From Verrucomicrobia bacterium UBA6775 (GTDB lineage: Bacteria; Verrucomicrobiota; Verrucomicrobiia; Limisphaerales; UBA1096): a stretch of DNA of 30,264 bases. A model generated the notes under the pieces. It did no database searches. It was not told the DNA's origin and saw nothing but the letters and a program-made list of their open reading frames with translations. Below are positions 7,418-15,347 of this stretch, one piece after another (position 1 is the stretch's first letter; each line of letters begins with the position of its first letter). A program made the translations under genes and the position numbers. The stretch covers positions 1-30,264 of the forward strand of contig DKGH01000138.1 in NCBI GenBank assembly GCA_002453165.1, in the 5' to 3' direction.

Positions 7418-9442
7418 GTGCCTTTGATTCGCCAGTTCAATCTGTTTCCGCTTAGCCAAGCGCTTGGTTTGGCTGCAGTTGCGCTTGGTCTGCTGCTGCC
7501 TCATCTGGCCAACGGCGAGGAGACAAAGGCGATGTACTGGGAGGCCCACATCCGACCGCTGTTTAAACAGCACTGCCTAAAGTGCCACGGCGGCGCCAAG
7601 CAAAGGGGGGGACTGGATTTGCGCTCGCTCGGCTCGACCCTCAACGGCGGGGACTCCGGCTCACCGGTACTCCCCGGCAACCCGGACGGCAGCCTGATTT
7701 ACAAGGTGCTCCTCCCCGGGGCCGATCCGCATATGCCGCCGGGAGAAGGCAAGCAGCTCCCGGAATCCGACCTGTCGCTTGTGAAGAATTGGGTCGCCGC
7801 CCATGTGAGCCCTCACTCATCCAACACTGGCTCTGAACCATGGGCTGCGGCCTCCCCTGTTTTAAAACCGAAACCGCTCAAGCTGCCCACGGCCAGCTTG
7901 CCCGCCTCGCGGGTGATCGATTATCTCGTGCAGATCGGATGGCAAAAAAAGGGCGTCAGCCCGGCCAAGCGCACCGATGACCGTGTGTTTTTGCGCCGGG
8001 TGTATCTCGACCTGATCGGGCGCATCCCGACGCCCGCCGAACGCGCGGCATTCCTTGACGACGATCGGCTTCGCAAGCGTGAGGCACTGGTCGACTCGCT
8101 GTTGGCTCAGCCGGAGTTCGCGCCCCACATGCGGGAGATGTTCGACGTGCTGCTGCTGGGTCGTGTGGATGAGGGCAAAACCAAGCGCCGGGCGGACAAT
8201 CGTTGGCATGCCTATCTCGAGACGGTGTTCCGCGAAAACCGCCCGTGGAACGAGTTCGTGCGCGACATCATTCTCGCCGGTACAGGCGATGGCAGCGAAC
8301 GCGGTGCGTCGTGGTTTCTTTACGAGCAAAGCAACGACCACCAAAAGATGGCGGAGTTGATCGCTCCGGTGGCGTTCGGGGTGGATGTGCAGTGCGCGCA
8401 GTGCCACGACCACCCAAGCGCGCCGGAGATCAAGCAGGCCCATTACTGGGGATTGGTCTCCGCGTTCAACCGCAGCAAAAACGTCGATACGAATAACGGC
8501 CCCGGCCTGACGGAGTCAGCCATCGGCGGTTTCATCAGCTACAAAAATCTGGCAAAGGTCAGCTCCCCTGCTGAGCTGACTTTTCTGAACGGCAAGTCGG
8601 TTTCAGAAAATCGCCCGGCCAAGGACACAAAGGAAAAGGATGACCCGGCAAAGTACCTCGTGCCGCCGGGGAACAAGGTCGCCGCGAAACCAAAGTTCTC
8701 ACGTCGCGAAGTGTTGGCAGAGGCGGCGTTGACAGACAATCCGGGTCTGGCGAGGGCATTCGTCAATCGCGTCTGGGCGATGTTGACCGGGCGTGGCTTC
8801 GTGCATCCTGTCGAGGAGATGAGCTCGGAATATCCACCGAGCCACCCGGAGTTGCTGGCCTGGCTGGCGCGCGATTTTAAGCAATCCGGCCACGACATCA
8901 AAAAACTGATCCGCGACATTGTCCTTAGCGAGGTTTACCAACTCGACTCCAAGCCAAGCGGCCCGGCCCGGCCTGAGCCGTCGGTTTTCGCCGTGGCGCT
9001 GGAAAAGCCGCTGCACGCCGAGGTGTTGTTCCGCTCGCTGCTGGTCGCGACCGGCCGGTGGCCAAGCGCATCCGACACAAAAGTCGACGCAGCAGCTTTT
9101 CGCAAACTGCTGCTCACGCAATTTCCGGATCTGTTTCCGCGCGAGTACAACGCCTCCATCCAGCAGGCGATGTTTCTCTCCAACAACCCGATTGTGCGCG
9201 ACATGCTGCAGCCGGATGGAGGCTCGCCAGGGTTGAACCTGCCCTCCCTTTTGCTCAATCTGTCCGGGCAGCCGGAACGAGTCTCGGTGGCGTTTGAGAC
9301 GGTGTTCGGCAGGCCGCCATCGCGAGATGAAACGGCGATGTTCGAAGGCTATCTGAGCAGGCGCGACGATCGCCTGGCCAAGGGCATTGAGCAGATGTTG
9401 TGGGCGATGGTTTGCAGCCCGGAATTTTTGATGAACCACTAA
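7418..9442 (+). CDS. Planctomycete-type cytochrome c / DUF1549 / DUF1553 protein
   Basis: The 674-residue protein starts at GTG 7418 with a GGAGA ribosome-binding site at 7406-7410. A signal peptide covers about residues 1-33. The N-terminal planctomycete cytochrome C domain has the haem site CLKCH (Cys53-His57) and the typical GGLDLRS, GDPD-like and HMPPGEGKQL segments. The DUF1549 region (about 165-370) includes RRVYLDLIGRIPT and a second CxxCH, CAQCH, at Cys326. The DUF1553 region (about 425-670) includes FVNRVWAMLTGRGFVHPVEE and SNNPIVRDML. The function of the family is unknown, but it is almost always paired with a DUF1501 gene, as here: its stop overlaps the next start in TAATG. The haem sites indicate an electron-transfer or redox role in the periplasm. 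Confidence 0.95.
   Translation: MPLIRQFNLFPLSQALGLAAVALGLLLPHLANGEETKAMYWEAHIRPLFKQHCLKCHGGAKQRGGLDLRSLGSTLNGGDSGSPVLPGNPDGSLIYKVLLPGADPHMPPGEGKQLPESDLSLVKNWVAAHVSPHSSNTGSEPWAAASPVLKPKPLKLPTASLPASRVIDYLVQIGWQKKGVSPAKRTDDRVFLRRVYLDLIGRIPTPAERAAFLDDDRLRKREALVDSLLAQPEFAPHMREMFDVLLLGRVDEGKTKRRADNRWHAYLETVFRENRPWNEFVRDIILAGTGDGSERGASWFLYEQSNDHQKMAELIAPVAFGVDVQCAQCHDHPSAPEIKQAHYWGLVSAFNRSKNVDTNNGPGLTESAIGGFISYKNLAKVSSPAELTFLNGKSVSENRPAKDTKEKDDPAKYLVPPGNKVAAKPKFSRREVLAEAALTDNPGLARAFVNRVWAMLTGRGFVHPVEEMSSEYPPSHPELLAWLARDFKQSGHDIKKLIRDIVLSEVYQLDSKPSGPARPEPSVFAVALEKPLHAEVLFRSLLVATGRWPSASDTKVDAAAFRKLLLTQFPDLFPREYNASIQQAMFLSNNPIVRDMLQPDGGSPGLNLPSLLLNLSGQPERVSVAFETVFGRPPSRDETAMFEGYLSRRDDRLAKGIEQMLWAMVCSPEFLMNH
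7449..7462. repeat. Palindrome copy with one substitution, in signal peptide
   Basis: CGCTTAGCCAAGCG differs from the consensus at one base and continues as CTTGG, so a second half-copy follows. It is read as LSQAL in the signal peptide of the DUF1549 protein. Confidence 0.7.
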
Positions 9443-10776
9443 TGGAAAACAATTCAGGCCAAGCGCACGATCAATGCGGTAGCCCCGAACACGGGCTCCA
9501 TCGGCGGCGTTTTCTTGAGGGGCTGGGCGGTGGCGTAGGTGCCATCTCCGCCGCGAGTTGGGCCGGCCTTTTTTCCAACCCGGTGTTTGCCGAGCAAACC
9601 AAGCGCAAACAAAAGCGTTGCATCCTGCTTTGGCTCTGCGGTGGCCCCAGCCAGTTCGAGAGCTGGGATCCCAAGCCGGGCCGAATCACCGGTGGACCTT
9701 TCAAAAGCATCCCCACCTCGCTGCCCGGGTATCACGTCAGTGAGTTGATGCCGAATTGTGCCAAGATCATGCACAAGCTCGCGGTGGTGCGCTCGATGAA
9801 GACCGACCTCGAGAATCACAACACCGCCATCGATCTGCTGAACCGGGGCGACAAGCCGCGACCGCCGTTCGTGCGGCCCACGCTGGGCTCGGTGCTTGGC
9901 CAGCAACTGGGGCAGCTCGACAGCCCCATCCCCAATTTCATTCTGCTTGACCCCTGCCCGGAGGGGAATGAGTTCAAGGGTTTTAAGGCAGGCAACTGGG
10001 CCGGATGGCTGGGTGCCGAGTACGGCCCGGTTCGGTTGGGTGGCCAGTACAAGCTGCCGGACGTCAAGCGGCTGCCGGACATCACCACCACCGACCACGA
10101 AGAGCGCGAAGCGCTGCGGCGTTTCATCGGCCGCAAGTACGAAAACGACCGCCTGAGTGCCGCGGCCTCTTCACAAAACGCGGCGTTCGCCAGAGTCAAG
10201 GGCTTGATGAGCTGCGCTGACCTGTTCGACCTAGAGCGGCTGCCGCAAAAAGATCGCGACCGTTACGGCCCGGGAACATTCGGACTGCACACGCTGCTGT
10301 CACGGCACTTGGTCGAGAACGGTGCTCCGTTTGTGATGGTGGCCAACGGCATGCCTTGGGACAGCCACGTGTTTCACAATGAGATTTACCAGATGGTGAT
10401 CCCGGATTTGGACAACATCATTTACCAGCTCGTCACCGACCTCGAGGAACGCGGCATGCTCGACGACACACTCGTGGTTGCGATGGGCGAGTTTGGCCGA
10501 ACTCCAGGGATCAACCAGGCCCGAGGCCGGGATCACTACCCGAAGGCGTGGAGCATGATGATGACCGGTTGCGGCATCAAGCAGGGTGTCGTGGTTGGCG
10601 AAACTGACAAGGACGGCTACGAGGTCGCCAGCAAGTCTTACGACGAGCGCAACCTGTTCGCCACGATTTTCACCGCGCTGGGCCTCGATCCCCACCTTGA
10701 ATACGATCTCCCCGGTCTGCCAACTTTTCATTACGTGGAGGAAAAAGCGGAGCCGATCCGTGAGTTGCTTGCCTGA
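9442..10776 (+). CDS. DUF1501 family protein (Tat-exported, sulfatase-like fold)
   Basis: I chose the ATG at 9442, which overlaps the preceding stop as TAATG; an upstream in-frame ATG at 9400 lies inside the previous gene. The result is 444 residues. The N-terminus has a twin-arginine signal (HRRRFLEGLGGGVGAISAAS) ending near PVFA. Family marks include LWLCGGPSQFESWDPKPG, SELMPNCAKIMHKLAVVRSM, ENHNTAIDLLNRG and MGEFGRTPGINQARGRDHYP. DUF1501 proteins belong to the alkaline phosphatase / sulfatase-like superfamily; their substrate is not established. The gene is translationally coupled to the DUF1549/1553 gene and only a few bases from the WD40 gene, forming the standard PVC three-gene set. Confidence 0.95.
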   Translation: MENNSGQAHDQCGSPEHGLHRRRFLEGLGGGVGAISAASWAGLFSNPVFAEQTKRKQKRCILLWLCGGPSQFESWDPKPGRITGGPFKSIPTSLPGYHVSELMPNCAKIMHKLAVVRSMKTDLENHNTAIDLLNRGDKPRPPFVRPTLGSVLGQQLGQLDSPIPNFILLDPCPEGNEFKGFKAGNWAGWLGAEYGPVRLGGQYKLPDVKRLPDITTTDHEEREALRRFIGRKYENDRLSAAASSQNAAFARVKGLMSCADLFDLERLPQKDRDRYGPGTFGLHTLLSRHLVENGAPFVMVANGMPWDSHVFHNEIYQMVIPDLDNIIYQLVTDLEERGMLDDTLVVAMGEFGRTPGINQARGRDHYPKAWSMMMTGCGIKQGVVVGETDKDGYEVASKSYDERNLFATIFTALGLDPHLEYDLPGLPTFHYVEEKAEPIRELLA

Positions 10777-10779
10777 GCC

Positions 10780-11862
10780 ATGGCCGAGGAAAATAAACAT
10801 CCCAAGGTGCTGGCTAAGCAGGCCAAGGAAGTCCGGCTGCCCACGTCGGCTTATGGCCTTGCCCTCTCGGACGACGACAACCTGTGCCATGTCACCGGCA
10901 TGGACGGCGGAGTGCACGAAGTCGAGATTCAGTCCGGCAAAACCAAGCGCATCGGGGGCCACGACAGTTACGCCGCCTCGCTCGAGCGGCTGCCCGGCAG
11001 TCAAACGCTGATCTCCGCCGGGTACGATGGCCGCATCCTCTGGCACGACTTGGCCAAGCGCAAGGTTGTACGCGACGTCAAGGCTCACGATTTTTGGAGC
11101 TGGCAGATGAAGGTTTCCGCCGATGGAACCAGACTAGCCAGCGTCACCGGCCGCTACGCCTGTGGCGGCTACAAATACGAACCGGCCCCCGAAGTTGAGC
11201 CGTCGGTGCGGGTTTACGACACAGCCACGGGCGAGCACTTGGCCAAGTTTCCGCACATTCCGCCTGTGCAATCATTGGCGTTCAGCCCAGACAACCGTTT
11301 TTTGGCCGCCGGCAACCTGATGGGTGAGATCCGAATATGGGACTTAGCCAAGCGCAAGCAGGTCGCCAAGTGGACAACCGGCTCGTTCACCGGCTGGGGC
11401 ATCATCAAGGGGCACTATTACACCGGTGGCATTTTTGACATGCGCTTTTCCGACGACAGCAACAAGCTGTTGGTCTGCGGAATGGGCTCCACTCGCGACC
11501 CCGCCGCTGGCAACGGAAAACAGCTTTGGCAGAGATTCGATTGGCGCTCCAGCCCGGCCAAGAAACTCGATGAAACACACTCCGGCGAACATGGTGCCGG
11601 CCTAATGGAGACTCTCGACCAGCATCCCTCCGGCGAATACTTCGTGATGGCCGGGCGGTTGTTTAAGGGGAACTGGAACGTGGCTTTTTTTGACACAGCC
11701 ACAGGAAAGCTGCTTCACTCCCTCGACTGTGGCATGCGCTGCACCAAGGCCCGGTTCAACGCTGCCGGTGACAATCTGTTCATCGCCGGCACTGTCAGCC
11801 AGGGCAACGACAAAAAGAAAATCAAACAATTTGGCCGCCTCAAGGTCTTTAACCTCTCCTGA
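10780..11862 (+). CDS. WD40-repeat protein
   Basis: The 360-residue protein consists of WD40-like blades, for example ISAGYDGRILWHDLAKRK, VQSLAFSPDNRFLAAGN, GEIRIWDLAKRKQVAKW and the closing NLFIAGT strand. There is no signal peptide or membrane segment at the predicted N-terminus, so it may be cytoplasmic even though its DUF1501 and DUF1549 neighbours are exported. It starts three bases after the DUF1501 stop, so an operon is near certain. WD40 proteins of this context are usual companions of DUF1501/DUF1553 genes, probably as binding scaffolds, with no known ligand. Three repeat-derived sites (near 11049, 11236, 11343) give LAKRK, LAKF and LAKRK, two of them directly after the WD/HD dipeptide of a blade. 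Confidence 0.88.
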   Translation: MAEENKHPKVLAKQAKEVRLPTSAYGLALSDDDNLCHVTGMDGGVHEVEIQSGKTKRIGGHDSYAASLERLPGSQTLISAGYDGRILWHDLAKRKVVRDVKAHDFWSWQMKVSADGTRLASVTGRYACGGYKYEPAPEVEPSVRVYDTATGEHLAKFPHIPPVQSLAFSPDNRFLAAGNLMGEIRIWDLAKRKQVAKWTTGSFTGWGIIKGHYYTGGIFDMRFSDDSNKLLVCGMGSTRDPAAGNGKQLWQRFDWRSSPAKKLDETHSGEHGAGLMETLDQHPSGEYFVMAGRLFKGNWNVAFFDTATGKLLHSLDCGMRCTKARFNAAGDNLFIAGTVSQGNDKKKIKQFGRLKVFNLS

Positions 11863-11864
11863 AA

Positions 11865-13184
11865 ATGCACGAATACATCGAACGCGTCGTCGACCTGACC
11901 GACCCCAGTGAAACTGAACTTCTCAACATTTCGCCCGATGAGGCACGGCAGCGCATGCTCGCCGGCGCCCCGGAATCTGTCCGCGACTTTGACGGGTCGT
12001 TTGCACTCGTCGCAAAAAACGGCAAAGAGGTGAAACTGGCCCGGTCGCTCGATCGACCTCTCCGGTACTTTCTCGCCAAGCAAATCGAGGGACCCGCGCT
12101 CATCGTCGCCCATCGCATTGATGCCATCCGCCAATGGCTCGAGGAACAGGGATTCGGTGACCAGTTTCATCCTTACTACACTCGCATGGTGCCGGCGCAT
12201 TATCTCGTCACCATCCAGCTCGTCGGCTGCCCGGATCCTGACCCGACCTACGAGCGGTTTTTCAATCCGGTACGCAACAAGTACTCCACCAACCTTGACC
12301 CCATCGGCCACGACTACATCGCGGCACTAAAATCGGAGGTTCGCAAATGGGTCGAGCGCGTCCCGGAAAACGAGCCGATCGGCTGCTGTTTTTCCGGGGG
12401 CATCGACAGCGGTGCGGTGTTTCTCGCGACTTACTCGGTGATGCGCGAACTGGGCTGCGACCTTGGCCGACTCAAGGCGTTTACGCTTTCCTTCGGAGAT
12501 GGACCGGACCTACAACAGTGCAAGGATTTCCTCGGCCAACTGAACATGGAAATGTTCCTCGAGCCAATCGACGCAAGCCTCGAGGACATCGACGTGGCAG
12601 AGACGATTCAAATCGTCGAAGACTACAAGATTCTCGACATCGAGTCCGCCTCAATGGCGGTCGCTCTCTGCCGTGGAATCCGCAAAAAATATCCAGACTG
12701 GAAACACCTCATCGATGGTGATGGCGGCGATGAAAACCTGAAGGACTATCCCATCGAGGAGAACCCGGAGCTGACCATCCGCAGCGTGGTAAACAATCAG
12801 ATGCTGTATCAGGAAGGCTGGGGCGTCGGCACCATCAAGCACTCACTCACCTACTCAGGTGGACTGAGCCGGTCGTACGCCCGCACCTACGCCCCAGGGC
12901 ATCACTTCGGCTTCAAGGGCTTCAGCCCCTTCACCCGGCCGGACGTGGTCGAGGTCGCCGAGGGCATCCCGTTCATCGAGCTAACCGACTACGACGTCGA
13001 CAAACTCTACGCCCTCAAGGGCGACATCGTCGCGCGAGGAGTCAAGTCAGTGCTCGGCTTCGACATGCCGGTCTACGAAAAACGGCGATTCCAGCACGGT
13101 GCCACCTCGGTCGATTCGCTTCGTGAAAACATCCCGGCTCGCGAAGGAAAGCTGCGCCAAAAATTCCTAGAGCTTTATTCCTGA
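11865..13184 (+). CDS. Asparagine-synthase-like PP-loop ATP-dependent amidotransferase homologue
   Basis: The protein has 439 residues and starts two bases after the WD40 gene stop. The second half carries the AsnB-type PP-loop FSGGIDSGA (residues 176-184), the acidic segment LIDGDGGDENLKDYP, and GFKGFSPFTRPDVVEVAEGIPF, matching the C-terminal synthetase domain that activates a carboxylate with ATP. The first 130 residues resemble a decayed class-II glutamine amidotransferase domain (DFDGSFALVAKNGKE, AHRIDAIRQWL). However, the sequence begins MHEY, so the catalytic Cys2 needed for glutamine hydrolysis is absent. It probably uses ammonia or another amine donor, or makes a non-asparagine product. 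The adjacent radical SAM gene suggests a joint modification pathway. It is not a classical asparagine synthetase. Confidence 0.82.
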   Translation: MHEYIERVVDLTDPSETELLNISPDEARQRMLAGAPESVRDFDGSFALVAKNGKEVKLARSLDRPLRYFLAKQIEGPALIVAHRIDAIRQWLEEQGFGDQFHPYYTRMVPAHYLVTIQLVGCPDPDPTYERFFNPVRNKYSTNLDPIGHDYIAALKSEVRKWVERVPENEPIGCCFSGGIDSGAVFLATYSVMRELGCDLGRLKAFTLSFGDGPDLQQCKDFLGQLNMEMFLEPIDASLEDIDVAETIQIVEDYKILDIESASMAVALCRGIRKKYPDWKHLIDGDGGDENLKDYPIEENPELTIRSVVNNQMLYQEGWGVGTIKHSLTYSGGLSRSYARTYAPGHHFGFKGFSPFTRPDVVEVAEGIPFIELTDYDVDKLYALKGDIVARGVKSVLGFDMPVYEKRRFQHGATSVDSLRENIPAREGKLRQKFLELYS

Positions 13185-14172
13185 ATCCCACGACATCGCC
13201 GGGCTGGTTTACCCGGAGGAACCGGCTGCCCGTAGTCGGTGGATCCTCCAGCAACGCGGCGAAAAGAACCCACTCGATCCCGCCCGACCATACGCTTGGC
13301 TGCTGGAAAAAGAACGCTCCGCCGAGGGCCGGCTTGTTGATGGGCTCACCATTTTTCTGACAAACAATGAATGCCCATGGCGCTGTCTCATGTGCGACCT
13401 CTGGCAGAATACGCTCGACGAATCCGTGCCTGCCGGTGCCGTTGTTGAGCAGATCGACCACGCGCTTGGCCAAGCGGAGAAAGAAGTGGGCAGCTTGACC
13501 AAGCTCAAACAGATCAAGCTCTACAACGCCGGTAGTTTCTTTGACGAAAAAGCCATCCCCTCTTCTGAGGACAACGTGATAGCCAGGCGCTTGGCCAAGT
13601 TCGATCGTGTCATCGTCGAGTGCCACCCTGCACTGGTCGGGGAGCGCTGCCTGAGATTCAACGATGCCATCCTCGGAAAACTGGAAGTCGCGCTTGGCCT
13701 CGAGACTGTCCACCCGGACGCCTTGGGCAAGCTCAACAAAAGAGTGTCGCTGGACGACTTCAGCGGCGCTGCTTCGTTGCTGACAGCAAATCAGATCGAC
13801 TTGCGCTCCTTTGTGCTGCTGCAGCCCCCTTTTATCCCGGAGAGCGAATCCGTCGAGTGGGCCAAGCGGTCGGTGAACTTTTCTATAGATTGCGGAGCCT
13901 CCATTTCCTGCATCATCCCTACCCGAACTGGCAACAGGGCGATGGACGCCCTGGCCAAGGCGGGACAATTCAACGAACCCACACTCGGCCAACTCGAGGA
14001 CGCAATGGACGCCACCATCGGCATCCCCAACCACAGGGTCTTCGCCGACCTATGGGATCTAGAGCGATTCTCCACGTGCCCAGCTTGCTTTGATGCCCGC
14101 CGGGCCAGATTGGAGGAAATAAACAATTCACAGGTACCACTCGATAGAATCGGTTGCGACTGCTGCCATTGA
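13177..14172 (+). CDS. Radical SAM protein (COG1244-like), start codon unclear
   Basis: The radical SAM cluster motif ECPWRCLMC has its three cysteines at codons 13372, 13384 and 13393 (C-x3-C-x2-C). The first ATG in frame (13390) lies inside this motif and would delete two cluster cysteines. The frame is open back to a stop at 13168-13170, and no ATG, GTG or TTG occurs between that stop and the motif. I therefore give the ATT at 13177 as a tentative start (331 residues), overlapping the preceding gene by 8 bases; CTG at 13204 is an alternative. Downstream landmarks are IKLYNAGSFFDEKAIP, HPALVGERC, LGLETVHPDALGKLNK, FVLLQPPFIP, IIPTRTGNRAM and a cysteine-rich C-terminus (CPACFD, CDCCH). It resembles the COG1244/RaSEA-like Fe-S oxidoreductases, some of which modify tRNA; the bacterial role is unclear. 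Confidence 0.82.
   Translation: MPESHDIAGLVYPEEPAARSRWILQQRGEKNPLDPARPYAWLLEKERSAEGRLVDGLTIFLTNNECPWRCLMCDLWQNTLDESVPAGAVVEQIDHALGQAEKEVGSLTKLKQIKLYNAGSFFDEKAIPSSEDNVIARRLAKFDRVIVECHPALVGERCLRFNDAILGKLEVALGLETVHPDALGKLNKRVSLDDFSGAASLLTANQIDLRSFVLLQPPFIPESESVEWAKRSVNFSIDCGASISCIIPTRTGNRAMDALAKAGQFNEPTLGQLEDAMDATIGIPNHRVFADLWDLERFSTCPACFDARRARLEEINNSQVPLDRIGCDCCH
13463..13476. repeat. Perfect 14-base palindrome copy (in gene)
   Basis: Exact CGCTTGGCCAAGCG inside the radical SAM gene, read as ALGQAE. A shorter copy follows at about 13589, read as RLAKF. Confidence 0.9.
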
Positions 14173-14204
14173 CCGTTTTTGCGACTGATCGTAGCTTTTC
14201 GGCG

Positions 14205-14768
14205 ATGGAGAATGATCATCCGGTAAATCGGCGGCTAGAAACTTATCTCTCCCAGACGCCTGCCATAGGGGAGGAGGTATACATCGCCAAGTCGGCGGTG
14301 GTTTTCGGGGCGGTGACCCTCGGGGATTATGCCAGCGTCTGGTATAACGCCGTGCTTCGGGGTGACATCCACGAGATCACCGTAGGAGAAGGCACGAATA
14401 TTCAGGACAACGCCGTCCTACACATCGCGGATGAGTACGGATGTCACGTGGGTAACTATGTGACGGTGGGGCATTCCGCCGTCGTGCATGCCTGTCGGGT
14501 GGGTGACGAGACTCTGGTTGGTATGGGTTCCACCATTCTAGACGGCGCCGTCGTGGGCAACCAGTGCATCATCGGGGCAAACGCGCTGGTGAAGCAGGGT
14601 TACGAGATTCCGGACGGTTCGATGGTGTTGGGCAGTCCGGCCAGGGTAGTCCGCAAACTCTCTAACGAGGAACGTGCCGGCCTTAAAAACTGGGCGGATA
14701 AGTATGTGGCCAACGCAGCCTACTGCATGAAACACGACATCAACGTCGGCAGGCCTTTGGGCTACTGA
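14205..14768 (+). CDS. Gamma-carbonic-anhydrase-like hexapeptide-repeat protein
   Basis: The protein has 187 residues from the ATG at 14205; an earlier in-frame ATG at 14154 overlaps the radical SAM gene and adds an unrelated extension. The left-handed beta-helix is evident from repeated V/I-x-x-G units (VVFGAVTLGDYASVW, RGDIHEITVGEGTNIQ, MGSTILDGAVVG). Likely metal ligands are His73 (AVLHIA), His90 and His95 (GHSAVVHAC), the pattern of the gamma carbonic anhydrase / YrdA / PaaY family. These are trimeric, bind zinc or iron and may hydrate CO2, although many family members have no proven activity. The length and the C-terminal helix (NWADKYVANAAYCM) fit the family. It follows the radical SAM gene by 32 bases. 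Confidence 0.92.
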   Translation: MENDHPVNRRLETYLSQTPAIGEEVYIAKSAVVFGAVTLGDYASVWYNAVLRGDIHEITVGEGTNIQDNAVLHIADEYGCHVGNYVTVGHSAVVHACRVGDETLVGMGSTILDGAVVGNQCIIGANALVKQGYEIPDGSMVLGSPARVVRKLSNEERAGLKNWADKYVANAAYCMKHDINVGRPLGY

Positions 14769-14822
14769 TTTTCTTTGCCCCGCCGCAATTAGTCGCGCAT
14801 GATGCCCGTCGCTCACATGAGC

Positions 14823-14898
14823 GGGCCCATAGCTCAGTGGTTAGAGCAGGCGACTCATAATCGCTTGGTCGGGGGTTCAAGTCCCTCTGGGCCCACCA
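14823..14898 (+). tRNA. tRNA-Ile (anticodon CAT, read as lysidine-modified k2CAU)
   Basis: A full 76-base cloverleaf with encoded CCA is present. The acceptor stem is GGGCCCA (14823-14829) with TGGGCCC (14888-14894), the discriminator is A, and the T-stem GGGGG/CCCTC encloses TTCAAGT. The anticodon loop is CTCATAA with anticodon CAT. The D-arm and anticodon arm (AGCTCAGTGGTTAGAGCAGG, then CGACTCATAATCG) match from memory the E. coli minor isoleucine tRNA (ileX) rather than initiator or elongator Met tRNA. It would read AUA codons after TilS converts C34 to lysidine. It is the only RNA gene seen in the window. Confidence 0.9.
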
Positions 14899-14905
14899 CC
14901 CTTTC

Positions 14906-15304
14906 ATGCGCACCTCTCGCGGCAAATTGATCTTTGATGATCGGTGTGGCTTCTGCCGGAAATCAGTCCAACTACTCCGGCGCCTCGATTGGTTTGGAAC
15001 CATTGAGTTCGTTCCCCTTGGCCAAGCTGCCGAGCTGATGGAGCGCCACGCTATCAGCAGCCAAGCAATGGAGGCCGCTATGCATCACATCTCCCCGCTT
15101 GGCCAAGTGACAAACGGAGCGGAGGCGTTTCGTGTTTTTGGTAAGAAAGTCCCGCTGCTTTTCCCCTGCGCCTTGTTCCTGCACCTGCCATTTGCTCTTC
15201 GCTTTGCCAAGGTTGTCTACGAGAAGGTGGCCGCCCGACGGCATGCGTTGAGTAGAGGATTGCGCTGCGATTCCGACCCATGCTCCATCAATCGAGACCG
15301 TTGA
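14906..15304 (+). CDS. DCC family thiol-disulfide oxidoreductase-like protein (DUF393)
   Basis: The 132-residue protein opens with the family hallmark LIFDDRCGFCRKSVQLLRRLD (DxxCxxC, cysteines near residues 14 and 17), followed by FVPLGQAAELMERH and a central WHAFRVFGKK-like segment (NGAEAFRVFGKKVPLL). The family is annotated as thioredoxin-like with a putative redox-active CxxC pair; substrates are unknown. It starts seven bases after the tRNA CCA end. Two repeat copies fall in loop-like stretches and read as PLGQAA and PLGQVT. The C-terminal third is hydrophobic and may contact membrane. Confidence 0.88.
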   Translation: MRTSRGKLIFDDRCGFCRKSVQLLRRLDWFGTIEFVPLGQAAELMERHAISSQAMEAAMHHISPLGQVTNGAEAFRVFGKKVPLLFPCALFLHLPFALRFAKVVYEKVAARRHALSRGLRCDSDPCSINRDR

Positions 15305-15313
15305 AAACATTGC

Positions 15314-15327
15314 CGCTTGGCCAAGCG
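15314..15327. repeat. Perfect 14-base palindrome copy with following half-copy (intergenic)
   Basis: Exact CGCTTGGCCAAGCG between the DCC gene and lpxK, immediately continued by CTTGGC. The whole reads as one and a half interleaved units. Confidence 0.9.
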
Positions 15328-15347
15328 CTTGGCACACTCCGCTGCTG

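Noticed and set aside
14810..14823. Hairpin CGCTCACATGAGCG before the tRNA
   Set aside because: The stem leaves only a 2-base loop if fully paired, has no T-run and overlaps the first tRNA base. It is probably chance.
14823..14898. tRNA called as tRNA-Met because of anticodon CAT
   Set aside because: The body and anticodon arm match the minor isoleucine tRNA (lysidine type), and features of initiator or elongator Met tRNA are missing.
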